Position numbers and translations under genes: made by a program
NCBI GenBank assembly: GCA_021613535.1
Contig: CP075496.1
Span: 3,844,001-3,908,000, forward strand
DNA length: 64,000 bases
Reading direction: 5' to 3'
DNA from: Adineta vaga
Taxonomy: Eukaryota > Rotifera
Part shown: piece by piece, positions 1 to 11,024 of the stretch
Layout of the letters: every line of letters starts with the position of its first letter
Position numbering within the stretch: the stretch's first letter is position 1
The notes under the pieces: model-generated
What the model was told of the DNA's origin: nothing
Seen by the model: the letters and a program-made list of their open reading frames with translations, nothing else
The model's database searches: none

Positions 1-2
1 TC

Positions 3-689
3 ACACGTCGTAGTCATATCACCCGTCGATTATTCTCCAAATTCGTTGTCAATGGTCCATTTTACTGCTATGTTACTTGGACAAATCATACACAAGCATT
101 TGACATCTATACAGATGATAACATTCATCCGTATATAATTGTAAATATTAATGGAGATACATTAACGATCATGATTCAATCGGATGGTAATTTTAAATTT
201 ACAAGAATGGATATTCATCTGAATTTAAATCCAACAATCAAGAATATACGATTGGCTGGAATAAGTACTTTACATAGTGCAAATGTTTTAAGCATGAATG
301 TTCCATTCAGATTACAGACAGAAGGTATGAACATAAATAAAAAAGCGTGATGCTTGAAAGTTTTGAGTATCATTCTAGACACAAGTAATGTTATTCTTCA
401 ATTAAATGTTCCACATTTCGATGCTTTATTTTTATCAGCTGGAGTGACTGAATTGATAGGTCTTGTACAAGATACAGCAAATATTCGATACTATGGTATT
501 GGTGATGTAGATATTTCACAATTATTTTGTAAATCTATCAATATCACTGCAAATGGTCTTGGCACTATATGGATGACGGGTATAGATGAATGTGTGATCA
601 AAGCTGAAGGAATCAACATTGTACGATACAATTGTTCGAATAGAAATTCGATTCAGGCAATGGATTTAGCAAAAGTTATTCCTATTTAA
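3..689 (+). CDS. 3' part of a GIN-domain (DUF2807-like) protein
   Basis: Two exons are visible, 3..324 and 379..689, joined by a 54-bp GT..AG intron; the 5' end lies outside the window. The frame starting at base 3 is open through the first exon and joins in phase to the second, which ends in TAA. The product is a run of short alternating beta-strand-like stretches with repeated small-residue turns (for example FLSAGVTELIG and IRYYGIGDVDIS). This resembles the beta-helical GIN/DUF2807 head domain, found mostly in bacterial surface proteins and also in some eukaryotes. Function is unknown; a secreted or surface role would be inferred from family habit only. No membrane segment is visible in the captured part. 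The family call is moderate, the splicing call good. Confidence 0.5.
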
Positions 690-939
690 TTGCTTTTCAT
701 CTATCTCGTCGTTTTTTATCAGTTTGGCATAGATAGTTCGCAGTATGAATAATTTGTCAATTGCTAAAACTATAAGTTTATTGATAATACATTTTCGATA
801 CGACAGCAACAGCAATGACATTTCGTATTTTTATCATAAAATAAATACTTCACTGCTCTTTATCTGCAAGATTTATATACTTAAAACTCATTTATTTTGT
901 CCAAATTCTTCTTATCATTCAAAATTCGAACGAATCAGC

Positions 940-1899
940 ATGAACAATACAACGGCATTAGCTGATAGTACACTAGAATTCATTCGTATTTATATTATTT
1001 CTCGTTATTTTTATATAATTGTTTTTATTATTGGTATTATTGGTAATTTCTTTAATTTAGTTGTTTTCTTTCGAAAAAAACTTCGTAGTAATTCATGTTC
1101 TATATATTTCATTGCTTATTCAATTAATAATTTCATGAATTTGACTATGGGTTTATTTCTTTGGTCGTTAACTCTTGGTTTTCAATTTGATTTTGAATGT
1201 AAAATCTTGAGTTATTGTAAAATTCGTCGATATTTTACACATGTGAATTTTCTTCTCTCACTATGTTTATTGACCATGGCATCGGTCAATCGTTATGCAC
1301 GTGTTCAACAAGCGCAAATGACAAAACATCGTCAATACTATATCTCATTTTGTAAACATCGAACGACATATATTGTAGTAATTATAACCATTCTCTTTTG
1401 TCTTATTGCTAATCTACATATTCCAATATATTTTGAAATTAATCAAGAAGAATGTTATGCTCGTCCAGGTCTTTATCGACTTTTATTTGATATTTTCTTT
1501 CTTATTTTCTATGCTATTCTTCCACCAATGTCAATGATTGCAATTAATATTGCAACTGTCATACAAATTCGAAAGATCAAAAAATTAGTTCATCCAACCG
1601 TCTCTCGTAGTGAATATCATCTGATTATTCTTGTAATTACACAAAGTATTTCAAATGCTATTTTCACATTACCATTTACAATTCATAAATTTGTTTACTA
1701 TGTATTTACAAATTCAAATAATTCTGAAAACAATAAATTTGCTTTTGCAACTACACTTTTAATTGCATTTATGAATCCTGGATTCTCATTTTTTTTATAT
1801 ACATTAACAACACAATCGTTTCGACAGGAATTTATTCGAGCTTGTAAAGATTTCTTACTAAAAATCAAAATGTATGCAGAACAATTCAAAACAAACTAA
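940..1899 (+). CDS. rhodopsin-like 7TM G-protein-coupled receptor, orphan
   Basis: Single-exon receptor of 319 aa. Seven hydrophobic segments follow a short N-terminus with an NNTT glycosylation site. TM1 carries the GN motif (IIGIIGNFFNLVVF), TM3 ends in NRYARV in place of the classical DRY, and TM7 carries NPGFSFFLY in place of NPxxY. A short basic C-tail follows. It most resembles the large lineage-specific, FMRFamide-receptor-like class A families of rotifers and other lophotrochozoans, whose ligands are mostly unknown. An in-frame ATG at 745 would add 65 residues of low-complexity sequence; the ATG at 940 is preferred because it places the glycosylated N-terminus directly before TM1. A poly(A) signal follows at 2029. 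It acts at the plasma membrane; the ligand cannot be inferred. Confidence 0.8.
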   Translation: MNNTTALADSTLEFIRIYIISRYFYIIVFIIGIIGNFFNLVVFFRKKLRSNSCSIYFIAYSINNFMNLTMGLFLWSLTLGFQFDFECKILSYCKIRRYFTHVNFLLSLCLLTMASVNRYARVQQAQMTKHRQYYISFCKHRTTYIVVIITILFCLIANLHIPIYFEINQEECYARPGLYRLLFDIFFLIFYAILPPMSMIAINIATVIQIRKIKKLVHPTVSRSEYHLIILVITQSISNAIFTLPFTIHKFVYYVFTNSNNSENNKFAFATTLLIAFMNPGFSFFLYTLTTQSFRQEFIRACKDFLLKIKMYAEQFKTN

Positions 1900-2028
1900 A
1901 TAAACCTATAGCTGATTTATCAATAGTTTTCTCAAAGCAAATATCCAAATATAGACTCATCGTTTTGCTTATATTTATTAAGTTAGATACTGTTATGTTT
2001 ATACAAATTCTTTTTTCTTTTGTTTATC

Positions 2029-2034
2029 AATAAA
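2029..2034 (+). promoter_or_regulatory. poly(A) signal of the GPCR gene
   Basis: AATAAA lies 130 bp after the receptor stop codon and is the first canonical signal downstream. Confidence 0.5.
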
Positions 2035-4277
2035 TAAGAGGAGAAAAGCATGTGTTCTTTTTATTAGAAAATTATGTCTACAAATTGATCGATGACAGAT
2101 AGACTATTTATTGATTCACTTATCCTTGGCATAAAACATATCCAACTAGTACACTACTGAATGAGATGCATTTTGTTTAATAAACATAGAATGACATGTC
2201 TCATCTTACTGAACCTCTCTTTCTCACTTGATTGATATATAGATATATTTATGTAAGATACTATACTTAGAAACATTGAAACACAGTTTTGTTAGTATAT
2301 AGACTATCATCGTTGAAATCCTGCTGAGTGATCAAGGCGATCTTACATTAGATTAAGAACTAGACGAGAAAAGTCCTTGAATGTAGTATTAACTATGACA
2401 GAGATCGTTCTTATGTCCCAGTTTGCTAATAATGATTCGTTGATTATTATACATAGGAGAATAGATTCAAATCGAATAGTGTAATGGATATCTAAAAGTG
2501 ATCTATGTGCAGATATTGACATTATTGATGTAATTCCTAGGAGACATAGACAAATGTTCTAGCCAACGTTGATCAAAGATTAGTATTAAATATAGAGCTC
2601 GATCGATTATGATTATCCTTCTTTAAGTAAGTCTCACATGCATATATTCAATGATTTTCTTCTTAGTAAATAAATGATGAGAATCGGAAGAAACATGAAT
2701 TGTTTGAGTTTAATTTTGACAAGGAAAAAGAAGCTTCGATCGATATATTGATAGTTGGTTTTTTTCTCCTCGTTCTGTTTGTTCGATAACAAGATTCATA
2801 TGTCAAGAACAGCGTAAATAATAGAGTTATGTGTGTATCACGCAGACATATCTCACTGTAATGCGTTTTGCACGATTGGCATTAGACTAGCAAATACAAT
2901 TTCCTAGTAAGGAGAAAATGTAGGTCGTAGTCAAAATGTTAATCATCTACTACGATTCCGAACTGAATGAGATAGAACGCACGAATTATTCCATGAGAAA
3001 ATTATCTAATCTTATTCTATCTCAGTCGGAGGTTTTCAACAGACACTATGCTATACATTGTAGTTAATGGAAAAATAATAAGTTATTAGAGTTTTTCTTT
3101 TTCTTTATTCGTTACTTATGACACGACATACATAAGTAATGGGAGTGATTGTATTCATGTAAGTAGTACAATTTTTGAAATTTGTTAGATAATATGTCTA
3201 TTAAATATTTATCGTGCCATACGAATGGGAAGAATATAGTTTAATATCATTTATTAGAGAAAAGTGAAGATAAGAACGAGCTATTATTATGTCAAAAGAT
3301 GATACGAGTGCCGAGTTTTTGTTATAAATAGCAGTTGTTGAATCTTAGAATAAGCATAAAAATGTAGACAGTGAAGTGCATTTTTTATGTTGCTAATTGT
3401 GTTTTTTTCTATAGAAAGACTAAACATCGTACAAGGTCAATCAACTGATGTTAAGCGACCTCTGGTATAATGCCTTTATATATAGGACAAAACTTAATTA
3501 ATTCACAATATGTTACAGATATTCTTGTTTTTTCTTCTAATTACAACTTGATTTTTAATATGTTCTACTTTATCTTCAGATGTCACTAGAATCGTATTAT
3601 CGTCTAAATATTCGATACGATATATTTTTTCTTTAGAAATCTAGTAGATTCTATCTAAAACTAGCAAAACATCTTCTCTGATTGGTAGGTATATCATGAC
3701 AATGTGTTGATGTCTTGTAAAAAAAACCGAGTAATTCAATTTCTTGCGTAGATGAAAAAATAGTTTACATCTATAACATTTTTTTACATGTCTCCCTCTC
3801 GTTCACTCGCTTTCTATATACTATATATATGCATTTATTTATACATTCATAGAATAAATCGAAATCGTCTCTTTATCAAATACCATTTAAATAACTTCCT
3901 ACTCGATTGCGTTTTAAAATCTTTATAGAAGCGAGTTTGAATCAATATATATTTTCCGTGCATATGAAATCGAAACCTATTCGTTAGAGAAAAAAAAGAA
4001 CAGCTTAAGTTTAATCCGAGTTATAAAATGGACGATGATTATCGCCTTCGTTTTCTTTTCTATTTTGAATATTTGAATTAATCTCAATTGATTAAAATCT
4101 ACTTCTCTTAAAAAGAAGAAGAAGAAGAAGTTTTTCCTTTTTTTTCTCTTTCTTTCTTCTTTCAATAGATTTTATTTCATGTTATTGGTCTTCTTATTTT
4201 TTTAACGAGTAGACGAACATCTACTGTTGACTTAATGTGTTGAGACGCGGTTGTTCAAATATAAATCGATTAAAAAA
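2035..4277. other. intergenic, no gene seen
   Basis: About 2.2 kb of AT-rich sequence with no sustained open frame on either strand and no recognisable RNA gene or transposon end. The last few hundred bases are rich in pyrimidine tracts and probably include the promoter and 5' leader of the convertase gene. Confidence 0.5.
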
Positions 4278-4497
4278 ATGCCGATTTTCAATCACAATCC
4301 AATTTTAATAATATCAGCTCTCTCAATTCTTTTTATTCTTCTAATGAAATGTGTCATCTGTCAACTAAGTATCAGTCAAGTATTCTTTCGTTTATTTCAG
4401 ATTCGAACAGATGCAATCGACGAGAATGATGTAATTAGATCGTCGTTTGTATATTCTTTTATTTTCTTTCTCTCTCTCTTCTTCGTCTTCTTCTTGA

Positions 4498-7400
4498 ATG
4501 ATGTTCCCGTCCATTCTTTTAACCTTCATCTTGTATTTCGTATTATTACCAACAACAAATTCAACAAAATCAATCGTTATTGAAGTTAACGGAGATTGTA
4601 AAACTATTGGTAAACAAGTTGCCCATGAACATGGCTATCGATATGTTCGACAAGTCTGTTTCGACAGATTTCATTTCATTCATAATTAAAATATCTTGAA
4701 CATTGTTTTTTTAAAGATTTTCGATGGATTTTGTGAAATAGAAGAAGATCCAACAGCGATTCATCGTCGACGATTTCGACGTGCACTTCGACAAGGAGTT
4801 GATCCTGCAGATATTCTTTCTCAACATAAAAATGTAAATATAGAATTTAATATGTTTTCTTTTCATTAACTTTATTTCAATGTCATCCAGGTACAATGGG
4901 CAGAAAGTCAAATACCAAAAACGCGACAAAAACGTGAATTTGTTTTTAATGATCCTCAATGGAATTCAATGTGGTATTTGGTATGGGATAGTTTATATTG
5001 AAGAATGAAGTATTCTATTAATACATTGTTTAGATAAGAAATTCTCGAACGCCAAGTTTACCGGATTTAAATGTCACGGGCGCTTGGGAAATGGGATATA
5101 CAGGTCGTGGACAAGTAGTCACTTTTCTTGACGATGGATTAGAATTCGATCATCCAGATTTACAAGAAAATTATGTAAGTTTTTGTTATAAAAAAAAGAA
5201 AATATTCATTTTCTGATTAATCCTTCTCTCCATAGGATAAAGATGCAAGTACGGATATCAATGGAAATGATGATGATCCAACTCCACGTTATGAAGCAAC
5301 CAATGAAAATAAGTAAAATATAATTTCATCTACTAGCTTTTACAGAAATGATGAAAAAAAAATCTGTTTTTGTTTAGACATGGAACTCGATGTGCTGGTG
5401 AAGTAGCTGCTAAAGTTAATAATAATATTTGTGGAGTTGGAATTGCTTATCATGCTCGAGTAGGTGGTATTCGAATGTTAGATGGTGATGTAACCGATAG
5501 TGTTGAAGCACGATCACTTAGTCATCGACCTGATCATGTTGATATTTATTCAGCTAGTTGGTAAAGAATTATTTTTAAATGAGAAAAAGATCAAAATGAG
5601 AAATCGCTTATCATTAATATTTATAGGGGACCTGATGATAATGGTTTGGTAGTTGATGGACCCGGTCGTTTAGCAAAGAAAGCATTTGAAGATGGTGCTT
5701 TAAATGTAAATTAAATCTTTTGTTTTTCGATATTTATTCAATTAATTGATTGCAATTTTAGGGACGTGGTGGTAAAGGATCGATCTTTGTTTGGGCTAGT
5801 GGTAATGGTGGACGTCAATCCGATTCATGTGCATGTGATGGTTATATTACATCTATTTATACTGTATATGAAATTAGAGTTTTAAATTGAATAGATTGAT
5901 GAAATTCTTTTGTATATAGATTGCCATCAGTGCTACAACCGAGCATGGTGATAAACCTTGGTATCTTGAAGAATGTTCAGCTACTCTGGCATCAGCTTAT
6001 AGTAGTGGACAATCTAATAATGGTGAACGTGATATCGTATGTATTAGATGATTATTTTTGAAAGAAAACTTTTTCTTTGTTTTTTCTCTTTTGCAGTATA
6101 CCACGGATTTGAATCATGAATGTACCAGTCATCATACAGGTACATCAGCAGCAGCACCATTAGCTGCAGCTATTTATGCTCTTGTTTTGGAAGCGAAGTA
6201 ATTACTTAGATTAATTTGTTCTCTTTCATTTCAATTAATGATTTGATCTTTGTTTAGTCCTGGTTTAACTTGGCGTGACATAATGCATATAACAGTTCTT
6301 GGTTCTCGTCCGTATGCTATTCCATCGAATACAGAAATTGTTCGGAATGCTGCTGGATTCAATGGTAAATATTCTTATAAACAAATCCTGTGCTCTATTC
6401 GATTTTATTTGATTTTTTTATAGTTAGTAATAAATTTGGTTTTGGTTTAATGGATGCTGGTTTAATGACGTGGTATGCTAGTGGATGGAAAAATGTTCCA
6501 TCAATGGCATCATGCGAATCAGCAACAAGTGCTCCTCAACGAGTGATACCAGCACGATCCAATGAAATCTTTCCATTAAGTGTATTGGAATGTAAAGATG
6601 AAAGTGATCCACGACATGAAGTTAATTACATTGAACAAGTACAAGTATTTGTTACTTTAACAACTGAAAGACGTGGTGAAATTGAAATTTATCTTTATTC
6701 ACCATCGAATACTCGAACACAAATATTACCCGTAGGATTAATTATATTTATTATCTTGAAGATCATGTTTTTGTTTTCTACTTTTCAGAAACGTGATCGT
6801 GATCAAAGTAATAAAGGTTTTCAAGAATGGCCTTTTCTAACTGTGCAATTATGGGGTGAAGTTCCGCATGGTTATTGGAAACTTCAAATAGTTAACAAGG
6901 GTAGTGGTTCAGGTAATTAATATTTATACTTTTTTCTTATTAAAGCAAATTATGTATCTTTTGTTTTTATATTCATACATTATTTTTAGCAACATTATTA
7001 TCTTGGAAATTAGTCATCCATGGTACTCGTGAATATCCAATATCATCACGATCAAATTTTCGACCTTCGAATGAACCCGATCGAACTAGTGTAAGTCTTT
7101 ATCCGTCGTCATATTTCGATTCATCATCTCAAACGATCTATACGTTTCAATATTTCTTCATATTTATTTTTATATACTACATAATGTTTTTCTTCAATCT
7201 CGAATAGAGAATGTGATAGTAATTCTCGGGGTTTTTATTTTTCGTTTGTTCTTTTTTATTTTCTACGGAGAAAAAGTTTTTTATATTTCACTGAATATAT
7301 TCCGATTAAGTGTCCCTTTTTTTTAAACATAATTCATCATTTCGTTTGTGGACAGTGCTCGTTCTCTTCTTCTAGCTTCTTCTTAAACCTTTGCATACAA

Positions 7401-10400
7401 ATAACTATCCTTCTCAACGACAACAACGTATTCGGACATATCAATCAACTATCAGACCACCATTCTCACCGTTTGGTCAACCACCGTATTATTTTATTCA
7501 TCCATTCTTTCGTTATTTATCAAATTGGTTTTCTACATCATAATTACTTTTGATTTTTACATTCCAGTTTGTTATTTTCTTCTTTTCAAACAGTGACACG
7601 TCAGGTTTCTATGATCATATACAAATATATATATATATGTTGTTGCTGCTATAACGTTTTCTAAATAAAACAGTATGCGCGCGATAAATCTTTCTCTTTC
7701 TTTCATGCATTTGTTTTCGTTTCAGTTTTTTTTATCTTTTACTGTATTCTACTTCGAATAAAGTGAACTTATGTATCCGTGTAGACGTTTTTGAAGATTT
7801 GAAAAAGAAAGAATATTTATAAAACTTTCTCTCTTAACTAATTTAGAAAGCAATACGAAAAGCCAAAGAGGTAAAAACATTAATTAGGACGAGAAAATCA
7901 AACAATTTCATGTTTTTTACGATGATCTATTAGTTGTTGTTATTATTATTATTGTATACTCTACTTATCTATCTGTTGTATCGTATTTACAATAAATAAT
8001 GATAAGGGATTCAATAGATTTGCTAGTTTCTATCGCGCTATTTCTCTGAACTAAGTCGAATAGACGCTGCTAATTTGTAACGCTCTGTTGTTTGTTTTTA
8101 AGAGATAAAACTATAGACTGCTTTCAGTTAATTTTGTTCTTTTCATTCAAGTTAATTGTTTTTCTATTCTAGTGTCATATCGAATGTAAACCAGATGAAC
8201 CATGTGGTAAAACGGATACAAATTGTACAGCTTGTCGACATTTTAAACAACCATTAGCAGATGGAAAATTGTAAGTTTCGCCAAGGAGAGAGAGAGAGAA
8301 GATTTTTATTCAATAATAATTTTAGCCGTTGTGTTGGCATCTGTCCTGAACGAACATATCCAGTGAATGAAGATAAAACATGTTTACCATGTCATCCTCA
8401 ATGTGGTTCGTGTCGAAATGCGAGTGAAAATAGCTGTATTAGTTGTAAAACTGATTTATTTCTTGTACACGATGCAATGACTTGTACAGAATCTTGTCCT
8501 GAACAGTATTATACCGGTAAGAGAAGATTTTCTTTCAATTGGAAAACGGGCAGAATAAAATCGAATGTTTGATTTTGTTAAAATTAGATCTTCATCTTCG
8601 AAAATGTATTCGGTGTAAAAATGATTGTGCATCATGCGATACAACCTCTCAAATATGTTCATCGTGTTTCGATGGTTATGCTCTTAAGAATGCGGATTGT
8701 GTCAAAGCATCTAAACAGTGTCAATCGAATGAATATTATGATTTTAATGAGAAAGAGTAAAGAATCTCACAACATTTTGTAGTATTCTAAGATTGAACGT
8801 CTCTCTTTTCTCTAGGTGTCGATGGTGTGATTCCAGATGTTTAACTTGTAGTGGATTACGATTTGATCAATGTAGATCATGTGATAAAACTAGCAAATAT
8901 CCAAACCTTCAACACCATACATGTGTTATTTCCTGTTCATCTGGATTTTTTCTTTCAAAAACTTCATTCCAATGTCTTCCTTGTCATGAAACATGTCTCA
9001 ATTGTACATCATCAAGTGAATTAGCATGTACAGCATGTAAACTTGGTTTTGTTTTTCTTGCGGATGAACATCGTTGTGAAAAACATACCGGTAAACCATT
9101 TTATCTTGATATTAAAACAGGTGAAACACATACATGTCATGGATCATGTGCACAATGTAAAGGACCTAACCCGAGTGATTGTATTGCTTGTAATCCAAAA
9201 ACTGAAGTTCTTCTCAACGATGGACATTGTGTCAATCAATGTCCTGAAAGTTTTTATAAAAGTGAAAATAAAGCAATTGAATATGAAACAAATGTTTGTT
9301 TACCTTGTTCAATTGGATGTACGATGTGTACAAATGCAAATCAATGTCGTCGATGTAATGAATCAAAAGGATATAAATTAATGAATGAAATATGTGTACC
9401 AACTTGTAAACCAGGGTAACTAGTTTTTACAATTGAGAAGATTGTTTTGTTTTCTAAATTGATACATTGTTTTGTTTAGGACATTTTTATCGAATGATCA
9501 TTGTGAACTATGTCAAAAACCATGTATAACATGTATGAATTCAACAAGTTGTTTAACATGTGTAGATCAATTACTTTTGTTAAATGATCAATGTATTGAA
9601 CAATGTCCTGAAGGTTATTATCAATATGATCAACAATGTCTACAATGTCATTCAATTTGTGAGACTTGTATAGGTAAATAGTAGAATTAGTAATGAAAAG
9701 AAGAAGAAGAAAGTGATATGACTTTTTTTTAAAGGACCAGCTGAAGACGATTGTAAAACATGTGCAAATGGTTTTACATTCAATGAAAAAGAAAGAAAAT
9801 GTTTAAGTTCGTGTCCAAATGGAAATTATTTTGATAAAAATGAAAATGTAAGTTGAAATCGTTCTATGACATCGAGCATTACTCATTAGTTTGGAAAATC
9901 ATATCTAAATTCTCTGCTTTATTTTCTTTCAAAGGCATGCAAGCTCTGTACAAACAATTGTCTTGAATGTCTTAGTCCCGGTTCCTATTGTCGTCAATGT
10001 ATTTTCCCTATGTCACTTGATACTCTCACTCATCGCTGTTTAAATTGTTGTCCAACGAATATTACTACGAATGATTGTTGTCAATGCCCATCATCTTGGG
10101 ACGGTAAACAAATACATTCATTTTTCACATTTACATCAAACATTAATTTCTTACCTTTTTTCTCTCAAAAAAGGTTTCTGCCTTCACCCACTTGTTACTC
10201 CATCGACACATGGAAATAGTTGGTGGACATTTCCCATGGATACAATTCGTACAAAATTTAATCAATTGAATGATTCACATCAAACAATTTTTATTATTGC
10301 ATTAATTCTACTTTTAATTGGCATCATCGTTTGTCTTGTGACATGTGCTCTCTGTCAAATGTTCACATCTCGTTTATCATCGAACAAAGAACATAACAAT

Positions 10401-10553
10401 GTCGAATATGTTATGTTACAAAATATCGATGATAACGACAATGATGATGATGATGATGAAGAAGAATCAAAACCTATACCTGGTAATGGTCATACAAAAT
10501 ATGCTCAACTAACAGAAACATCCGTTTCAATGGATCATATTGAAAAAACTTGA
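4498..10553 (+). CDS. furin/PC5-like proprotein convertase with Cys-rich domain and membrane anchor
   Basis: Kexin-family subtilase that cleaves secretory precursors after paired basic residues in the Golgi/endosomes. Exons: 4498..4653, 4717..4833, 4891..4980, 5034..5174, 5236..5312, 5378..5560, 5627..5705, 5762..5863, 5920..6036, 6097..6197, 6258..6364, 6424..6731, 6789..6912, 6990..7090, 8173..8270, 8326..8516, 8588..8756, 8816..9415, 9480..9673, 9735..9847, 9935..10103, 10174..10553 (1238 aa, all in phase). Signal peptide residues 1-22; prodomain ending at RQKR (103-106); catalytic Asp154 (LDDGLE), His195 (HGTRCAGE), oxyanion Asn296 (WASGNGG) and Ser371 (HTGTSAAAP), almost the same numbering as human furin. 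Then a P-domain, a long run of furin-like Cys repeats, one transmembrane helix (about 1150-1172) and an acidic tail ending in a Tyr-containing cytoplasmic segment, as in PC5B/PACE4-type enzymes. The 1082-bp intron after exon 14 is far longer than the rest and holds a candidate alternative end. The exact paralogue (furin versus PC5/6) is not resolved. Confidence 0.9.
7376..7543 (+). CDS. candidate alternative terminal exon of the convertase (soluble isoform)
   Basis: Inside the long intron after exon 14, a pyrimidine-rich tract ends in TCTAG at 7371..7375. It is followed by a 55-codon frame in the same phase as exon 14, ending in TAA at 7541. The encoded tail is Pro/Tyr/Phe-rich ([13 protein letters not shown]). 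A canonical AATAAA lies at 7664..7669. Use of this exon would give a 656-aa secreted enzyme with catalytic and P domains but no Cys-rich region or membrane anchor. Vertebrate PC5 and PACE4 also make soluble and membrane forms through alternative 3' ends. Another frame over the same stretch is also open, so this is an inference without transcript support. Confidence 0.45.
   Translation, partial: LLLKPLHTNNYPSQRQQRIRTYQSTIRPPFSPFGQPPYYFIHPFFRYLSNWFSTS
7664..7669 (+). promoter_or_regulatory. intronic poly(A) signal, candidate
   Basis: AATAAA 121 bp after the stop of the candidate alternative terminal exon and well inside the intron of the long form. It could terminate a short convertase mRNA. 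Confidence 0.35.
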
Positions 10554-11024
10554 AAAGATCACGTATCTTTATTTCTTGTTATTATTGTCTTTATTCTTTT
10601 GTCGTTTGTTAATTTTGATTTCTATTCGAACAGTGACTCTATTTCATTCCATCTAAATCTCTGTTTCATGTTTTCTTTTCTCTGAATTAATGTCTTTCAA
10701 TTAAAGAAAAAAAACCCAATTACCTGACATTCTAACTATTCAGAAACAACGAAAAGATTGAATGAAATTGATTGAATCAATATTGCTCTTACGTATATCA
10801 ATCGTAGTTTATGATTGATGATTATGTATGTTCAATGAAATATTTCTCGCACTCTCTATCTTTATTTTAATTTCGATAATAAACACACTCACACCCAACG
10901 AAAAGAAAAACGTCATTTTCATTTTGTTTTCTTTTTCTATCTGTTAAAAATATTAATGAGAATATTTAATTGTTTCCTACATTTGGTTTTCTATGAAATC
11001 ATTGCACAAATATACGTATAAATG
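10554..11024. other. convergent 3' intergenic region
   Basis: Tail-to-tail spacer between the convertase (+) and the SCLT1-like gene (-). It is AT-rich with several AATAAA-like words (for example near 10878) that could serve as poly(A) signals. No other feature is seen. Confidence 0.5.

Noticed and set aside
8456-8662. Minus-strand open frame opposite convertase exons
   Set aside because: It is the complement of well-supported Cys-repeat exons and has no product of its own.
9043-9381. Second open frame inside convertase exon 18
   Set aside because: Out-of-frame shadow of the Cys-rich coding sequence.
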